Source: Kineobactrum sediminis (GTDB lineage Bacteria; Pseudomonadota; Gammaproteobacteria; Pseudomonadales; Halieaceae). From it: DNA of 64,000 bases. Shown piece by piece: positions 55,806-64,000 of this stretch. Made by a program: the position numbers and the translations under genes. The DNA lies in the NCBI RefSeq assembly GCF_002868715.1, contig NZ_PKLZ01000003.1, forward strand, positions 372,001-436,000, written 5' to 3'. The notes below the pieces were generated by a model. That model was given only the letters and a program-made list of their open reading frames with translations. It was not told the origin of the DNA and made no database searches. How positions within the stretch are numbered: the stretch's first letter is position 1; each line of letters begins with the position of its first letter.

Positions 55806-56489
55806 ATGGGTATTTTTTCGCGCATGACCGATATCATCAATTCCAACCTCAATGCGCTGCTGGACCAGGCAGAGGATCCCCGCAAAATGATTCGGCTGAT
55901 CATTCAGGAAATGGAGGATACCTTGGTGGAGGTGCGTAGCTCCTCCGCCCGGGTACTGGCGGATCGCAAGGCGGTAGCCCGGCGGCTGGAACAGGCAAAG
56001 GCCGAGGTAGAGAGCTGGGAGCAAAAGGCGACACTGGCGATCAGCAAGGGACGGGAAGACCTGGCCCGGGCGGCGCTCCAGGAAAAGCACGTGCTTGAGG
56101 ACGAGGTGGCGCTGGTGGCCGCCGAACTGGCCGCCACCGACGAACATATCACGCAGCTCAGCCATGAAATCGGCCAGTTACAGCAAAAACTCAGCGATGC
56201 CCGGTCGCGGCAGCAGGCCATGGTCATGCGCACCCAGACCGTGGAGTCACGGATCAAGGTGAAGCGACAAATGCAGCGCGAGGAGCTGGAGACGACATTC
56301 CAGCGCTTTGAGCAATTCGAGCGGCGTATGGACAACCTGGAAAGCCAGCTGGGCGCAATGGACATGGGACGCGATGTGCCGCCGGACCTGGCGGCGGAAA
56401 TCGACGCACTGCAGAATGACGAGCGCATTAGCGGGGAGCTGGACCGGCTCAGGCAAGAGCTGCAGCGCAGGCAGGCATCGCGGGACTAA
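55806..56489 (+). CDS. pspA: Phage-shock protein A (IM30 family)
   Basis: Peripheral membrane ESCRT-III-like protein that stabilises the inner membrane and inhibits PspF. The product has 227 residues. It begins MGIFSRMTDIINSNLNALLDQAEDPRKMI, the PspA amphipathic helix and start. The rest is long coiled coil (KAVARRLEQAKAEVESWEQKA). The start at 55806 follows AGGAGAGG; a longer in-frame start at 55746 would add unconserved residues. Confidence 0.97.
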   Translation: MGIFSRMTDIINSNLNALLDQAEDPRKMIRLIIQEMEDTLVEVRSSSARVLADRKAVARRLEQAKAEVESWEQKATLAISKGREDLARAALQEKHVLEDEVALVAAELAATDEHITQLSHEIGQLQQKLSDARSRQQAMVMRTQTVESRIKVKRQMQREELETTFQRFEQFERRMDNLESQLGAMDMGRDVPPDLAAEIDALQNDERISGELDRLRQELQRRQASRD

Positions 56490-56558
56490 TTATGGCCTGG
56501 CCTGCGGCAACGTGGCAGCATGTCACTCACGCGCAGGGCCGCCCCAAGGATATAAATC

Positions 56559-56816
56559 ATGCAATTCTGGCAATTCATGTTCGTTCCCACAGTCCTGTTT
56601 CTGGTGGTCGTTGCGCCGGTCTGGATTGTCATGCATTACCGCAGCGTCAATCGGTCTTCCCGGGGGCTTAGCCAGGACGACCGGAAAACGATTGAACATA
56701 TGCTGGTAACCGTGGACAAACTCAGCGACCGCATCGGCGTACTCGAGGATATCCTCGACGTGGATCACCCGAACTGGCGACAACAAACCGACCGCCGCGA
56801 GCGGAGCAAGGAGTAG
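56559..56816 (+). CDS. pspB: Phage-shock protein B
   Basis: Small inner-membrane protein that with PspC senses stress and draws PspA away from PspF. The product has 85 residues. One N-terminal membrane segment (VPTVLFLVVVAPVWIVMHY) is followed by a leucine-zipper-like helix (RKTIEHMLVTVDKLSDRIGVLEDIL) and a charged tail. A ribosome site AAGGA precedes the ATG. It is followed after 3 bases by pspC. Confidence 0.95.
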   Translation: MQFWQFMFVPTVLFLVVVAPVWIVMHYRSVNRSSRGLSQDDRKTIEHMLVTVDKLSDRIGVLEDILDVDHPNWRQQTDRRERSKE

Positions 56817-56819
56817 ATC

Positions 56820-57356
56820 ATGTCTGTACACAATGATCGTTACAAAGAGCCGCGAGGCGATTTCAGTCGCAGCACCGGCGGCCTGACGGGTGGTTTTTGC
56901 ACCCGTAGGGCCGCGGGCTGGGGCATGAACCTGTATCGCAATACCCGCGATGGCAAAATAGCCGGCGTCTGCGCCGGTCTCGCCAATCACCTGGATATCG
57001 CCCCCTGGGTGATGCGTTTACTGTGGTTCGTGGCTGTACTATTTACAGGAACCCTGGCCCTGTGGGCCTATGTCGGCATGTGGATCGCGTTGGCGCCACG
57101 TCCGGACCGCTATCGCAATAGCGGGAGAGACCGATCACCGCATGGCCCGGACCCGGGCCCCGACGTGGAAATGGAATACGACGAGTACCACCACGATTAC
57201 CGGCCGCGCAAGGTGTTTCGCTACAGTGAGCCCGGCAGTGTGCGCCTGCGTCGAGCCAGTGAGCGCCTGGACGCCGCGGTGCGTCGGGTAGAAGATATGG
57301 AAACCTATGTTACCTCGCGGCAGTACGAGCTCAATAAAGAAATATCCGGTTTATAA
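56820..57356 (+). CDS. pspC: Phage-shock protein C
   Basis: Inner-membrane partner of PspB. The product has 178 residues. The PspC domain is NLYRNTRDGKIAGVCAGLANHLDIAPWVMRLLWFV with a second hydrophobic stretch (LFTGTLALWAYVGMWIAL). A basic and acidic C-terminal region ends in a helix (RRASERLDAAVRRVEDMETYV). The N-terminal extension of about 35 residues before the domain, with a possible alternative start, is longer than in E. coli. Confidence 0.95.
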   Translation: MSVHNDRYKEPRGDFSRSTGGLTGGFCTRRAAGWGMNLYRNTRDGKIAGVCAGLANHLDIAPWVMRLLWFVAVLFTGTLALWAYVGMWIALAPRPDRYRNSGRDRSPHGPDPGPDVEMEYDEYHHDYRPRKVFRYSEPGSVRLRRASERLDAAVRRVEDMETYVTSRQYELNKEISGL

Positions 57357-57498
57357 ATGCAGGTGGCAGGGGGTTCCCTCACCGGGAACATTTAAGCTAT
57401 GCTCAAAATATGATGTTTTTTATGCAAGCTACTATTTTGGGCGCCCTTGTCACCGGGGCCGCCGGGTTTAGCCCGCTGACACCGGAGGAGGTGGGTCC

Positions 57499-58326
57499 AT
57501 GACTGCGATCCAGGCGATCGACACTGGCTACACCGACCATGCCGACTATAGCGGTAGCATGACGCCCGAGCCATTTATCCCGCCACCACATGCCCTGCTG
57601 GCACTGACTGAAGCCCACCGGGCGATAGTGGAGATGTTGTCCCTGCGGCTCAGTAGCAAGGCGCTGGACAAGGCGCCGCGCGGCGATGGCCACCCGGTGA
57701 TGATCTTACCCGGGTTTTTGGGTGCCGATGGCTACAATACGCGGTTTCGTCGCTACCTGACCAAACTCGGCTATGCCGTGCATGGTTGGGGCCTGGGGCG
57801 TAATCTCGGCCCCCGGGAAGGAGTACTTGAAGGCCTGCAGGAGCGCATCTGCTCGCTGTCGGATCGTTACGGTGGCCCCGTTTCCCTGGTCGGCCACAGC
57901 CTGGGCGGTATATTTGCCCGGGAGCTGGCGCGGGAATTTCCGGACCGGGTGCGCCAGGTCATTTCCCTGGGCAGCCCCTTTGGCGAGGGGCGCTTGACGG
58001 CCTCCTATCCCTCCCGCCTGTTCATGGCACTTAACCCGATTGATGAATTGCCGGTAGAGGAGCGCAACCTCCACGTGGTGCCACCAGTACCCACTACCGC
58101 CATTTACTCCCGGGGTGACGGCGTTGTTAACTGGCAAACCACCCTGCAGCGCGACGGCCATGAATTCAGTGAGAGCATTGAGGTGCGCGGCAGCCATTGC
58201 GGCATGACCCTGAACCCCACCGTGTGGTTTCTGGTGGCGGATCGCCTGGCACAGGAGCACGGCAGCTGGCAGCCGTTCCAGCGGCGCAGCTGGGCGGGCC
58301 TGCTGTATCCCGCCACTCAGGCCTGA
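57499..58326 (+). CDS. Alpha/beta hydrolase (lipase-like)
   Basis: A 275-residue hydrolase. The nucleophile elbow is GHSLGGIFAREL, with a following GSPFGEGR loop. The oxyanion-hole region reads MILPGFLGADGYNTRF. A late aspartate (YSRGDGVVNW) and a histidine (RGSHCGMTLNP) complete a possible triad. There is no signal peptide. A strong GGAGGAGG site precedes the ATG, and the end overlaps the convergent fghA by 10 bases. The substrate is unknown; an intracellular lipase or esterase is likely. Confidence 0.9.
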   Translation: MTAIQAIDTGYTDHADYSGSMTPEPFIPPPHALLALTEAHRAIVEMLSLRLSSKALDKAPRGDGHPVMILPGFLGADGYNTRFRRYLTKLGYAVHGWGLGRNLGPREGVLEGLQERICSLSDRYGGPVSLVGHSLGGIFARELAREFPDRVRQVISLGSPFGEGRLTASYPSRLFMALNPIDELPVEERNLHVVPPVPTTAIYSRGDGVVNWQTTLQRDGHEFSESIEVRGSHCGMTLNPTVWFLVADRLAQEHGSWQPFQRRSWAGLLYPATQA

Positions 58327-59171
58327 GAGCGGGCTATTGCCTGAGCGTGAAACGCTATGTGGGTGCCAATGAAACTGGCGATAAAAAAGTAGCTGTGATC
58401 ATAGCCCGGCTGGTAGCGGATATCCGCCCTGAAGCCGCTGTCACTGCAGGCTTGTTCCAGCAAAGATGTCTGTAGCTGTTGCGCCAGGAAATTGTCGGCC
58501 TCGCCCTGGTCAACCAGTAGCGGCAACTGTGTAGCCCCGGCACTGATCAGTTCGCAGCTGTCGTACTGTTTCCAGGTGTCCCTGTCTGGTCCCAGATAAT
58601 GACTCAGTGCCTTTTCTCCCCAGGGGCAGCGGGCGGGTGCCACAATGGGCGCAAAAGCGGAGACCGAGGCATAGCGCCCGGGATTGCGCAGCGCCATTAC
58701 CATGGCGCCATGGCCACCCATGGAGTGGCCAAAGATACTGCAGCGCTCCGCCTGTACGGGGAATTCAGCGGCAATCAGTGCCGGCAGCTCGGTCGCGAGG
58801 TAATCATACATCCGGTAATGGCTGCTCCAGGGAGCCTCGGTCGCATTGACGTAAAAGCCCGCGCCCAGGCCGAAATCCCATGCGCCCTCCGGATCGTCCG
58901 GGACATTATCGCCCCGGGGGCTGGTATCGGGACTGACAATGGCCACCCCGTGTTCCGCCGCATAGCGCTGGGCACCGGCCTTGTGCACAAAATTTTCGTC
59001 CGTGCAGGTCAGGCCCGACAGCCAGTACAGTACCGGCACCGGCCCGGCCTGTGCCTGTGGTGGCAGGTAGATCGAGCAGTGCATGTCGCAGCCCAGGGTT
59101 TCAGCGGCGTGGCGAAAGCGCAGCTGGCGACCGTCGAAGCAGCGGTTTTCAGAAACAACAGTCAGTGTCAC
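58317..59171 (-). CDS. fghA: S-formylglutathione hydrolase
   Basis: Hydrolyses S-formylglutathione to formate and glutathione in formaldehyde detoxification. The product has 284 residues of the esterase D fold. The nucleophile is S150 in FGHSMGGHGAM. The motifs LYWLSGLTCTDENF and SPDTSPRGDNVPDDP are diagnostic. It uses a GTG start after AGAGG, 10 bases after adhC on the same strand. Confidence 0.96.
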   Translation of the reverse strand: MTLTVVSENRCFDGRQLRFRHAAETLGCDMHCSIYLPPQAQAGPVPVLYWLSGLTCTDENFVHKAGAQRYAAEHGVAIVSPDTSPRGDNVPDDPEGAWDFGLGAGFYVNATEAPWSSHYRMYDYLATELPALIAAEFPVQAERCSIFGHSMGGHGAMVMALRNPGRYASVSAFAPIVAPARCPWGEKALSHYLGPDRDTWKQYDSCELISAGATQLPLLVDQGEADNFLAQQLQTSLLEQACSDSGFRADIRYQPGYDHSYFFIASFIGTHIAFHAQAIARSQA

Positions 59172-59181
59172 AGGCAGCCTC

Positions 59182-60288
59182 TCAGTAAATCACGACGGAG
59201 CGGATGCTTTCGCCCGCGTGCATCAGGTCGAACCCCTTGTTGATATCCGCAAGGGGCATGGTGTGTGTCACCAGGTCATCGATATTGATCTTGCCATCCA
59301 TGTACCAGTCGACAATGGTGGGGACATCCGTGCGGCCGCGCGCGCCGCCAAAGGCCACCCCGTGCCAGGAGCGTCCGGTAACCAGCTGGAAAGGGCGGGT
59401 TGAAATTTCCTGGCCGGCGCCCGCAACCCCGATAATGTAGCACTCGCCCCAGCCCTTGTGGCAGCACTCGAGTGCCTGCCGCATGACCTTGACGTTGCCG
59501 ATACATTCAAAGCTGTAGTCAGCTCCACCCCGGGTGAGGTCGGTAACGGCCTCGACCACGTTGCTGACCTCGTTGGGGTTGATGAAGTGGGTCATGCCAA
59601 ATTTTCGGCCCAGGGATTCGCGCTTGGGGTTCAGGTCAATGCCGATGATTTTGCTGGCACCCACCAGGCGTGCGCCCTGAATGACATTGAGGCCGATGCC
59701 ACCCAGTCCGAATACCACCACGGTGCTGCCGGGCTCGACTTTTGCACTGTAGACCACGGCGCCAACACCGGTGGTGACGCCACAACCGATATAGCAGATC
59801 TTGTCGAAAGGGGCGTCCTCGCGGACCTTGGCCAGGGCGATTTCCGGCAGTACGGAGAAGTTGGCAAAGGTGGAGCAGCCCATGTAATGCAGTAGCGGCT
59901 TGCCGTCCAGGGAGAAGCGGCTACTGCCGTCCGGCATGACGCCCTTGCCCTGGGTTTCGCGAATCGCCTGGCACAGATTGGTCTTCGGGTGCAGGCAGAA
60001 ATTGCATTCGCGGCACTCGGGTGTGTACAGGGGAATCACATGATCACCAGGACGCAGCGATTTCACGTCGGCGCCCACTTCGCGCACGATGCCGGCCCCT
60101 TCATGCCCCAGGATAGTGGGGAACGCACCTTCGGGATCGTCGCCGGACAGGGTGAAGGCATCCGTATGGCAGATACCGGTGGCCATCATTTCCACCAGCA
60201 CTTCCCCTGACCGAGGGCCCTCCAGATCTACATCGACCACTTCCAGCGGTTGGCCGGCGCCAAAGGCAACAGCAGCACGGGTTTTCAT
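59182..60288 (-). CDS. adhC: S-(hydroxymethyl)glutathione dehydrogenase (class III alcohol dehydrogenase)
   Basis: Oxidises the formaldehyde-glutathione adduct to S-formylglutathione with NAD. The product has 368 residues. The catalytic zinc ligand region is [12 protein letters not shown], with [11 protein letters not shown]. The structural zinc cysteines are [15 protein letters not shown]. The NAD site is [16 protein letters not shown]. The ATG at 60288 follows an AAGGAA site. It forms an operon with fghA. Confidence 0.97.
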   Translation of the reverse strand: MKTRAAVAFGAGQPLEVVDVDLEGPRSGEVLVEMMATGICHTDAFTLSGDDPEGAFPTILGHEGAGIVREVGADVKSLRPGDHVIPLYTPECRECNFCLHPKTNLCQAIRETQGKGVMPDGSSRFSLDGKPLLHYMGCSTFANFSVLPEIALAKVREDAPFDKICYIGCGVTTGVGAVVYSAKVEPGSTVVVFGLGGIGLNVIQGARLVGASKIIGIDLNPKRESLGRKFGMTHFINPNEVSNVVEAVTDLTRGGADYSFECIGNVKVMRQALECCHKGWGECYIIGVAGAGQEISTRPFQLVTGRSWHGVAFGGARGRTDVPTIVDWYMDGKINIDDLVTHTMPLADINKGFDLMHAGESIRSVVIY

Positions 60289-60408
60289 CGGCGTTCCTTG
60301 TTCCTGTATGTGGATCGCCATGGTACGGCGCTGCTTTTGGCAGGACAAGCGCAAGGATTTAATTTAGTCTGGCGCCTGCATAAACAAAGCGGGGGCAAGG
60401 TTCAGAGC

Positions 60409-61233
60409 ATGCAGGATCGTCTGGAAATATTTGGGGGTAGTGGTGAACCGTTATTGTTTGCCCATGCCAACGGTTACCCACCCGGCAGCTACCGCCGTTT
60501 GCTGGACCGCCTGGCAGCCCAGTACGCAGTAACCGGCTATCGGCATCGCCCCCTCTGGTCGCGGCAACCGGCGCCCGTGCGGGCCGATTGGAATCAGTTC
60601 GCCAATGACCTCATTCATACCCTGGAACGCAGTGCCAGCCCGCCGGTGTGGATGATGGGACATTCCCTGGGTGGGGTGGTGGCGATGCTGGCGGCGATCA
60701 GGCGGCCGGAACTGTTTCGCGGGGTAATCCTGCTGGACCCGGTGTTTGTGAAAACGCGCCTTGCGCTGGGATTGAATATGACGCCCCGCAGTCGCCTGCA
60801 GAAAATACCGATGATACGTCGGGCTCTGAACCGGCCCGACCGCTTTACGGATGTCCAGTCCGCCTTCGATTTCCACCGGGGCAAGCGCGCTTTCAGCGGC
60901 TTTGATGACGAGGTGCTGTGGGATTACATTCGGTCCGGCATCCGCCAGGGCGAACACGGTGAGTGGGAACTGGCGTACCCGGCCGGTTGGGAGGCAGCGG
61001 TTTATTCGTCATTGCCACTGGTGTGGCCGCGCCTGTTGCGACTGCGCGTGCCTACCCTGGGGATACGTGGCGAAACCTCCGACATTCTGTCGGCTGCCGG
61101 CCTGCAACGCTGGCAGCGGCTGCAACCCAAAGCGGAACTGCACACACTGCCGGGTGGACACTTGTTCCCCCTTGAATACCCGGACCTGACGGCGGAACGG
61201 GTGCTTGATTTTCTGGCGCGGCAGCCGCGCTGA
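60409..61233 (+). CDS. Alpha/beta hydrolase
   Basis: A 274-residue hydrolase. It has FAHANGYPPGSYRRLL at the oxyanion region and the nucleophile elbow MGHSLGGVVAML. The late aspartate and histidine lie in GIRGETSDIL and LPGGHLFPLEYP. The start at 60409 avoids overlap with adhC. It overlaps the next gene by TGATG, so both are probably co-translated. Substrate unknown. Confidence 0.9.
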   Translation: MQDRLEIFGGSGEPLLFAHANGYPPGSYRRLLDRLAAQYAVTGYRHRPLWSRQPAPVRADWNQFANDLIHTLERSASPPVWMMGHSLGGVVAMLAAIRRPELFRGVILLDPVFVKTRLALGLNMTPRSRLQKIPMIRRALNRPDRFTDVQSAFDFHRGKRAFSGFDDEVLWDYIRSGIRQGEHGEWELAYPAGWEAAVYSSLPLVWPRLLRLRVPTLGIRGETSDILSAAGLQRWQRLQPKAELHTLPGGHLFPLEYPDLTAERVLDFLARQPR

Positions 61234-62462
61234 TGTTGCACCGCATCTGGCTGGGCTTTTTCCTGTTGGCCTTTGTCAGTGCACTGTATCAGTGGCTGTT
61301 TGGCGGTGATGCGGAAGTATTCCAGCGCATGGTAGCAGCGCTGTTTGATATGGCGGGGTTGTCGGTGCAGCTGGCAATAGGCCTGATCGGCCTGATGGCA
61401 CTGTGGCTGGGCGTCGTTGCTGTAGGTGAGGCCTCGGGGCTGGTGGCCAAACTGGCGCGCGCGCTGTCGCCCCTGTTTACCCGGCTGATGCCCGAGGTGC
61501 CGCCTGGCCATCCGGCCATTTCCTCGATGACATTAAACCTGTCGGCCAATGTCCTGGGCCTTGATAATGCCGCCACCCCCCTGGGGATCAAGGCGATGAA
61601 GGACCTGCAGAGCCTCAACCCCACGCCCGCCACAGCCACCAATGCACAGATTCTGTTTCTGGTACTCAATACCTCATCGGTGACCCTGTTCCCGGTAACG
61701 GTACTGTTGTACCGCGCGCAGCTGGGGGCGCCCGATCCGGCTTCGGTTTTCATTCCCATCCTCATCGCCACCGGGTGTTCCACCCTGGCCGGCTTGCTGG
61801 TTACCGCCTGGGTGCAACGTATCAGCCTGCGCGATACCATCGTTTTGGGCTATCTCGGCGCGGCCTTTGCCGTGTTGCTGGCACTGGTGGGCTGGTTTTC
61901 CACGCTTACCGCGACAGAACTGCAGCGGCAGTCGAGTTTGCTCAGCAACCTGCTGATTATCAGTTTGATAATCCTCTTCCTGGTGGTTGCGCATCGGCGC
62001 TCGGTGAACGTCTATGAAACCTTTATCGAAGGCGCCAGGCAGGGCTTTGAGACGGCGATAGCGATTATTCCCTACCTGCTGGCGATGCTGGTGGCGATCG
62101 GCGTGTTCCGCGCCAGCGGGGCACTCGAGTTGGTGTTGGACGCCCTGCGCGGAGGCGTTGGCCTGCTGGGCCTTGATACCCGCTGGGTTGAGGCAATGCC
62201 CACCGCAATAATGAAGCCGTTGTCCGGCTCGGGCGCCCGGGCGATGATGATTGATACCATGAACACCTATGGCGTTGATTCCTTTCAGGGACGGCTGGCA
62301 GCCACCATGCAGGGTTCCACGGAAACAACCTTCTACACCCTGGCGGTCTATTTTGGCGCGGTGGGTATTCGCCATGCCCGCCACGCCCTGGGTTGTGGCC
62401 TGGTAGCCGACGCTGTGGGCATTATCGCGGCCATTGTGGTCGCCTACTGGTTTTATACCTGA
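61233..62462 (+). CDS. Spore-maturation-type (SpmA-SpmB fusion) nucleoside-recognition membrane protein
   Basis: A 409-residue integral membrane protein with about ten hydrophobic segments in two halves. The first half has GEASGLVAKLARALSPLFTRLMPEVP and NLSANVLGLDNAATPLGIKAM, the SpmA-like nucleoside-recognition pattern. The second half has GARQGFETAIAIIPYLLAMLVAIG and TMQGSTETTFYTLAVYFGAVG, the SpmB-like pattern. The name comes from Bacillus spores; in gammaproteobacteria the role is unknown. It is coupled to the hydrolase. Confidence 0.92.
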   Translation: MLHRIWLGFFLLAFVSALYQWLFGGDAEVFQRMVAALFDMAGLSVQLAIGLIGLMALWLGVVAVGEASGLVAKLARALSPLFTRLMPEVPPGHPAISSMTLNLSANVLGLDNAATPLGIKAMKDLQSLNPTPATATNAQILFLVLNTSSVTLFPVTVLLYRAQLGAPDPASVFIPILIATGCSTLAGLLVTAWVQRISLRDTIVLGYLGAAFAVLLALVGWFSTLTATELQRQSSLLSNLLIISLIILFLVVAHRRSVNVYETFIEGARQGFETAIAIIPYLLAMLVAIGVFRASGALELVLDALRGGVGLLGLDTRWVEAMPTAIMKPLSGSGARAMMIDTMNTYGVDSFQGRLAATMQGSTETTFYTLAVYFGAVGIRHARHALGCGLVADAVGIIAAIVVAYWFYT

Positions 62463-62470
62463 GTATGAGA

Positions 62471-62488
62471 CTGTCATAAAAGCTTCAT
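62471..62488 (+). promoter_or_regulatory. Pho-box-like sequence upstream of ppk
   Basis: CTGTCAT (62471-62477), four A residues, then GCTTCAT (62482-62488) follows the 7-4-7 direct-repeat layout of the PhoB box. The first half is an exact match to CTGTCAT; the second matches four of seven. It lies 102 bases before the ppk ATG, so phosphate control is plausible. Confidence 0.5.
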
Positions 62489-62589
62489 ACGGAGTTGGCA
62501 ACAAAGGGCGTGTATACGCGGTACCCGCACGATAAACTGCTCAAGATAGCAGTAAATACGAACTCGTTATTCCACAGCAAGAGAGCAAG

Positions 62590-64000
62590 ATGCCTACTTC
62601 CCTGACCAAACGCCTGGCTGACCTGGATGAAAGCCTGTTTATTCCCAGGGAACTGAGCTGGTTGTCGTTCAATTCCCGGGTGTTGCAGGAAGCCGCGGAT
62701 ATTACCGTTCCGGTGATCGAACGATTGCGCTACCTGGGTATTTTTTCCAATAACATGGACGAGTTTTTCCGGGTGCGGGTGGCGGAAGTTCGTCGCCTGA
62801 TTACCGTATCGGAGGGGCCCTCCAAACAACAGGCCAAGGATCTTCTGGCGGCAATTCTGAAACGGGTGGGGGAACTGCAAAAGCAGTTCGAAATAACCTA
62901 TAACGCGGTACTCAAGGATCTGCAGGCACGGCACATCTACATGATCAACGAGCGTCAGCTTGACGACCGGCAGGCGGCTTTTGTGCAGGCTTATTTCACC
63001 GAGACGGTGCTGCCCGAGCTGGAACCCATTCTGCTGCGTGACGCGCAACCCATTCCGGTGCTCAATGACGAATCCATTTACCTCGCCGTGGATATCCGCT
63101 CCGGCGATAACTACAACTATGCCGTGGTGGAAGTGCCCACTGACCGTCTTGAGCGCTTTGTGCAGATACCCCAGCGCAAGGGCAAGTCCGGCAAGGTATT
63201 CATTGCCCTCGATAATGTCATGCGGGCCGGCCTGCAGCAGACATTCCGTGGGGTTTTCCCGATTGATGAAGCGGCTGCCTATTGCTTCAAGTTTTCCCGG
63301 GACGCAGAACTGGAAATAGACCCCGGTATCACCGAGAGCCTGATCAACAAGATGGAGAGTAGCCTGAAACAAAGACGCAAGGCGGAAGCCGTGCGTTTTG
63401 TCTACGACATGGCCATGCCGAAGCGGCTGCTCGATTACCTGTGTACACGATTCAACTTTGGCAAGTACGACAGCCTGATAGGCGGTGGTCGCTACCACAA
63501 TTCCAAGGATTTCATATCCTTTCCCAATGTCGGCCCCCGGTACCTGGAGTTCCGGCCTTTGCCGCCCATTCGCCTGCCCCGGCTGGACGATCCCGGTAGC
63601 CTGTTTGATAACATCCGGGAAAAGGACGTGTTCCTGTACTATCCCTACCACACCTTTGACTACATTATTGACCTGTTGAAAACAGCCGCCCTGGACCCGA
63701 AGGTCACGGCGATCAAGATCTGCCTGTATCGAGTGGCGAAGATTTCCAGGGTTATCGATGCCCTGGTGAATGCGGTGCACAACGGCAAACGTGTGCTGGC
63801 GGTGGTGGAGCTGGCGGCGCGTTTTGACGAGGCGGCGAATATCAGCTGGGCGCAGCGCCTCACCGAAAACGGCATTAACGTGATCTTTGGTATTCCCGGG
63901 TTGAAAGTGCACAGCAAGCTATTGCTGATCGAACGCCGCGAAGACGGTAAAAAGCGCTTTTACAGCCATGTGGGTACCGGTAACTTCAACGAGAAAACGG
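62590..64000 (+). CDS. ppk: Polyphosphate kinase 1, N-terminal part (cut by window edge)
   Basis: Makes polyphosphate from ATP. About 470 residues are present. The N-terminal domain begins IPRELSWLSFNSRVLQEA, and NNMDEFFRVRV follows, both PPK1-typical. The head domain and the first catalytic domain follow, with the phosphorylated histidine expected at H441 in GLKVHSKLLLIE. The ATG at 62590 follows GAGAGCAAG. A long open frame on the opposite strand (62485-63912) is a shadow. Confidence 0.96.
   Translation, partial: MPTSLTKRLADLDESLFIPRELSWLSFNSRVLQEAADITVPVIERLRYLGIFSNNMDEFFRVRVAEVRRLITVSEGPSKQQAKDLLAAILKRVGELQKQFEITYNAVLKDLQARHIYMINERQLDDRQAAFVQAYFTETVLPELEPILLRDAQPIPVLNDESIYLAVDIRSGDNYNYAVVEVPTDRLERFVQIPQRKGKSGKVFIALDNVMRAGLQQTFRGVFPIDEAAAYCFKFSRDAELEIDPGITESLINKMESSLKQRRKAEAVRFVYDMAMPKRLLDYLCTRFNFGKYDSLIGGGRYHNSKDFISFPNVGPRYLEFRPLPPIRLPRLDDPGSLFDNIREKDVFLYYPYHTFDYIIDLLKTAALDPKVTAIKICLYRVAKISRVIDALVNAVHNGKRVLAVVELAARFDEAANISWAQRLTENGINVIFGIPGLKVHSKLLLIERREDGKKRFYSHVGTGNFNEKT

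Noticed and set aside
62485-63912. Long minus-strand open frame opposite ppk (475 codons)
   Set aside because: It mirrors a clear PPK1 coding frame, has no recognisable domain, and arises from GC-rich codon bias.

Overview
The window is a GC-rich, densely coded piece of a gammaproteobacterial chromosome. The order nadB / rpoE-rseA-rseB-rseC-mucD / lepA-lepB-(DUF4845)-rnc-era-recO-acpS / cysM-relA-mazG is the classic gammaproteobacterial arrangement. A Lys-Ala-Pro histone-like protein, a group II truncated haemoglobin beside a TonB receptor, a sulfatase, and beta-oxidation and steroid-type flavoenzymes suggest an aerobic, probably marine heterotroph of the Cellvibrionales/Halieaceae or Pseudomonas-like kind. 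The genus is inference only. I saw no tRNA, rRNA, CRISPR array, transposase or integrase.

Layout. 1-17.1 kb is a conserved housekeeping block: the 5' part of nadB (minus strand), a sigma-E operon with a readable autoregulatory promoter, translation and RNA-processing genes, the stringent-response genes relA and mazG, adk, and a histone H1-like protein with 18-bp tandem repeats that ends at a strong terminator. 17.1-21.7 kb carries mobA (minus), tsaB-uppP, apeB and trpS. 21.7-25.4 kb on the minus strand has an outer-membrane phospholipase gene and a truncated haemoglobin plus TonB-receptor pair. 25.5-30.7 kb holds purC, a TSUP exporter, a sulfatase, a DUF442 phosphatase-like protein, a cytochrome b561 and a convergent cytochrome c'.

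30.8-48.7 kb is a catabolic region. It has a periplasmic M20 hydrolase, a 3-ketosteroid-dehydrogenase-like flavoprotein, a class III CoA-transferase, a Baeyer-Villiger-type monooxygenase, an acyl-CoA dehydrogenase, two aldehyde dehydrogenases and glycerol kinase. It also has two separate modules of a LysR regulator divergent from an omega-aminotransferase, the second followed by gabD, which fits degradation of beta-alanine, GABA or polyamines.

48.6-52.2 kb holds the most unusual structure. A 1051-residue lipoprotein of unknown function sits alone between two copies of an 81-bp direct repeat (80/81 identical). The repeat is the last 18 codons and stop of gabD plus 24 bp downstream, so the lipoprotein looks like an inserted passenger in the 3' end of gabD.

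52.2-64 kb carries an amino-acid permease fused to PTS-EIIA-like and RCK-C-like domains, then the phage-shock system (pspF divergent from pspABC, with three regularly spaced candidate PspF sites and a -24/-12 promoter). After it come two alpha/beta hydrolases flanking the fghA-adhC formaldehyde detoxification pair, an SpmA-SpmB-type membrane protein, and the start of ppk behind a Pho-box-like sequence.

Envelope stress is the common theme of the rpoE and psp clusters; the rest is housekeeping plus organic nitrogen and carbon catabolism.
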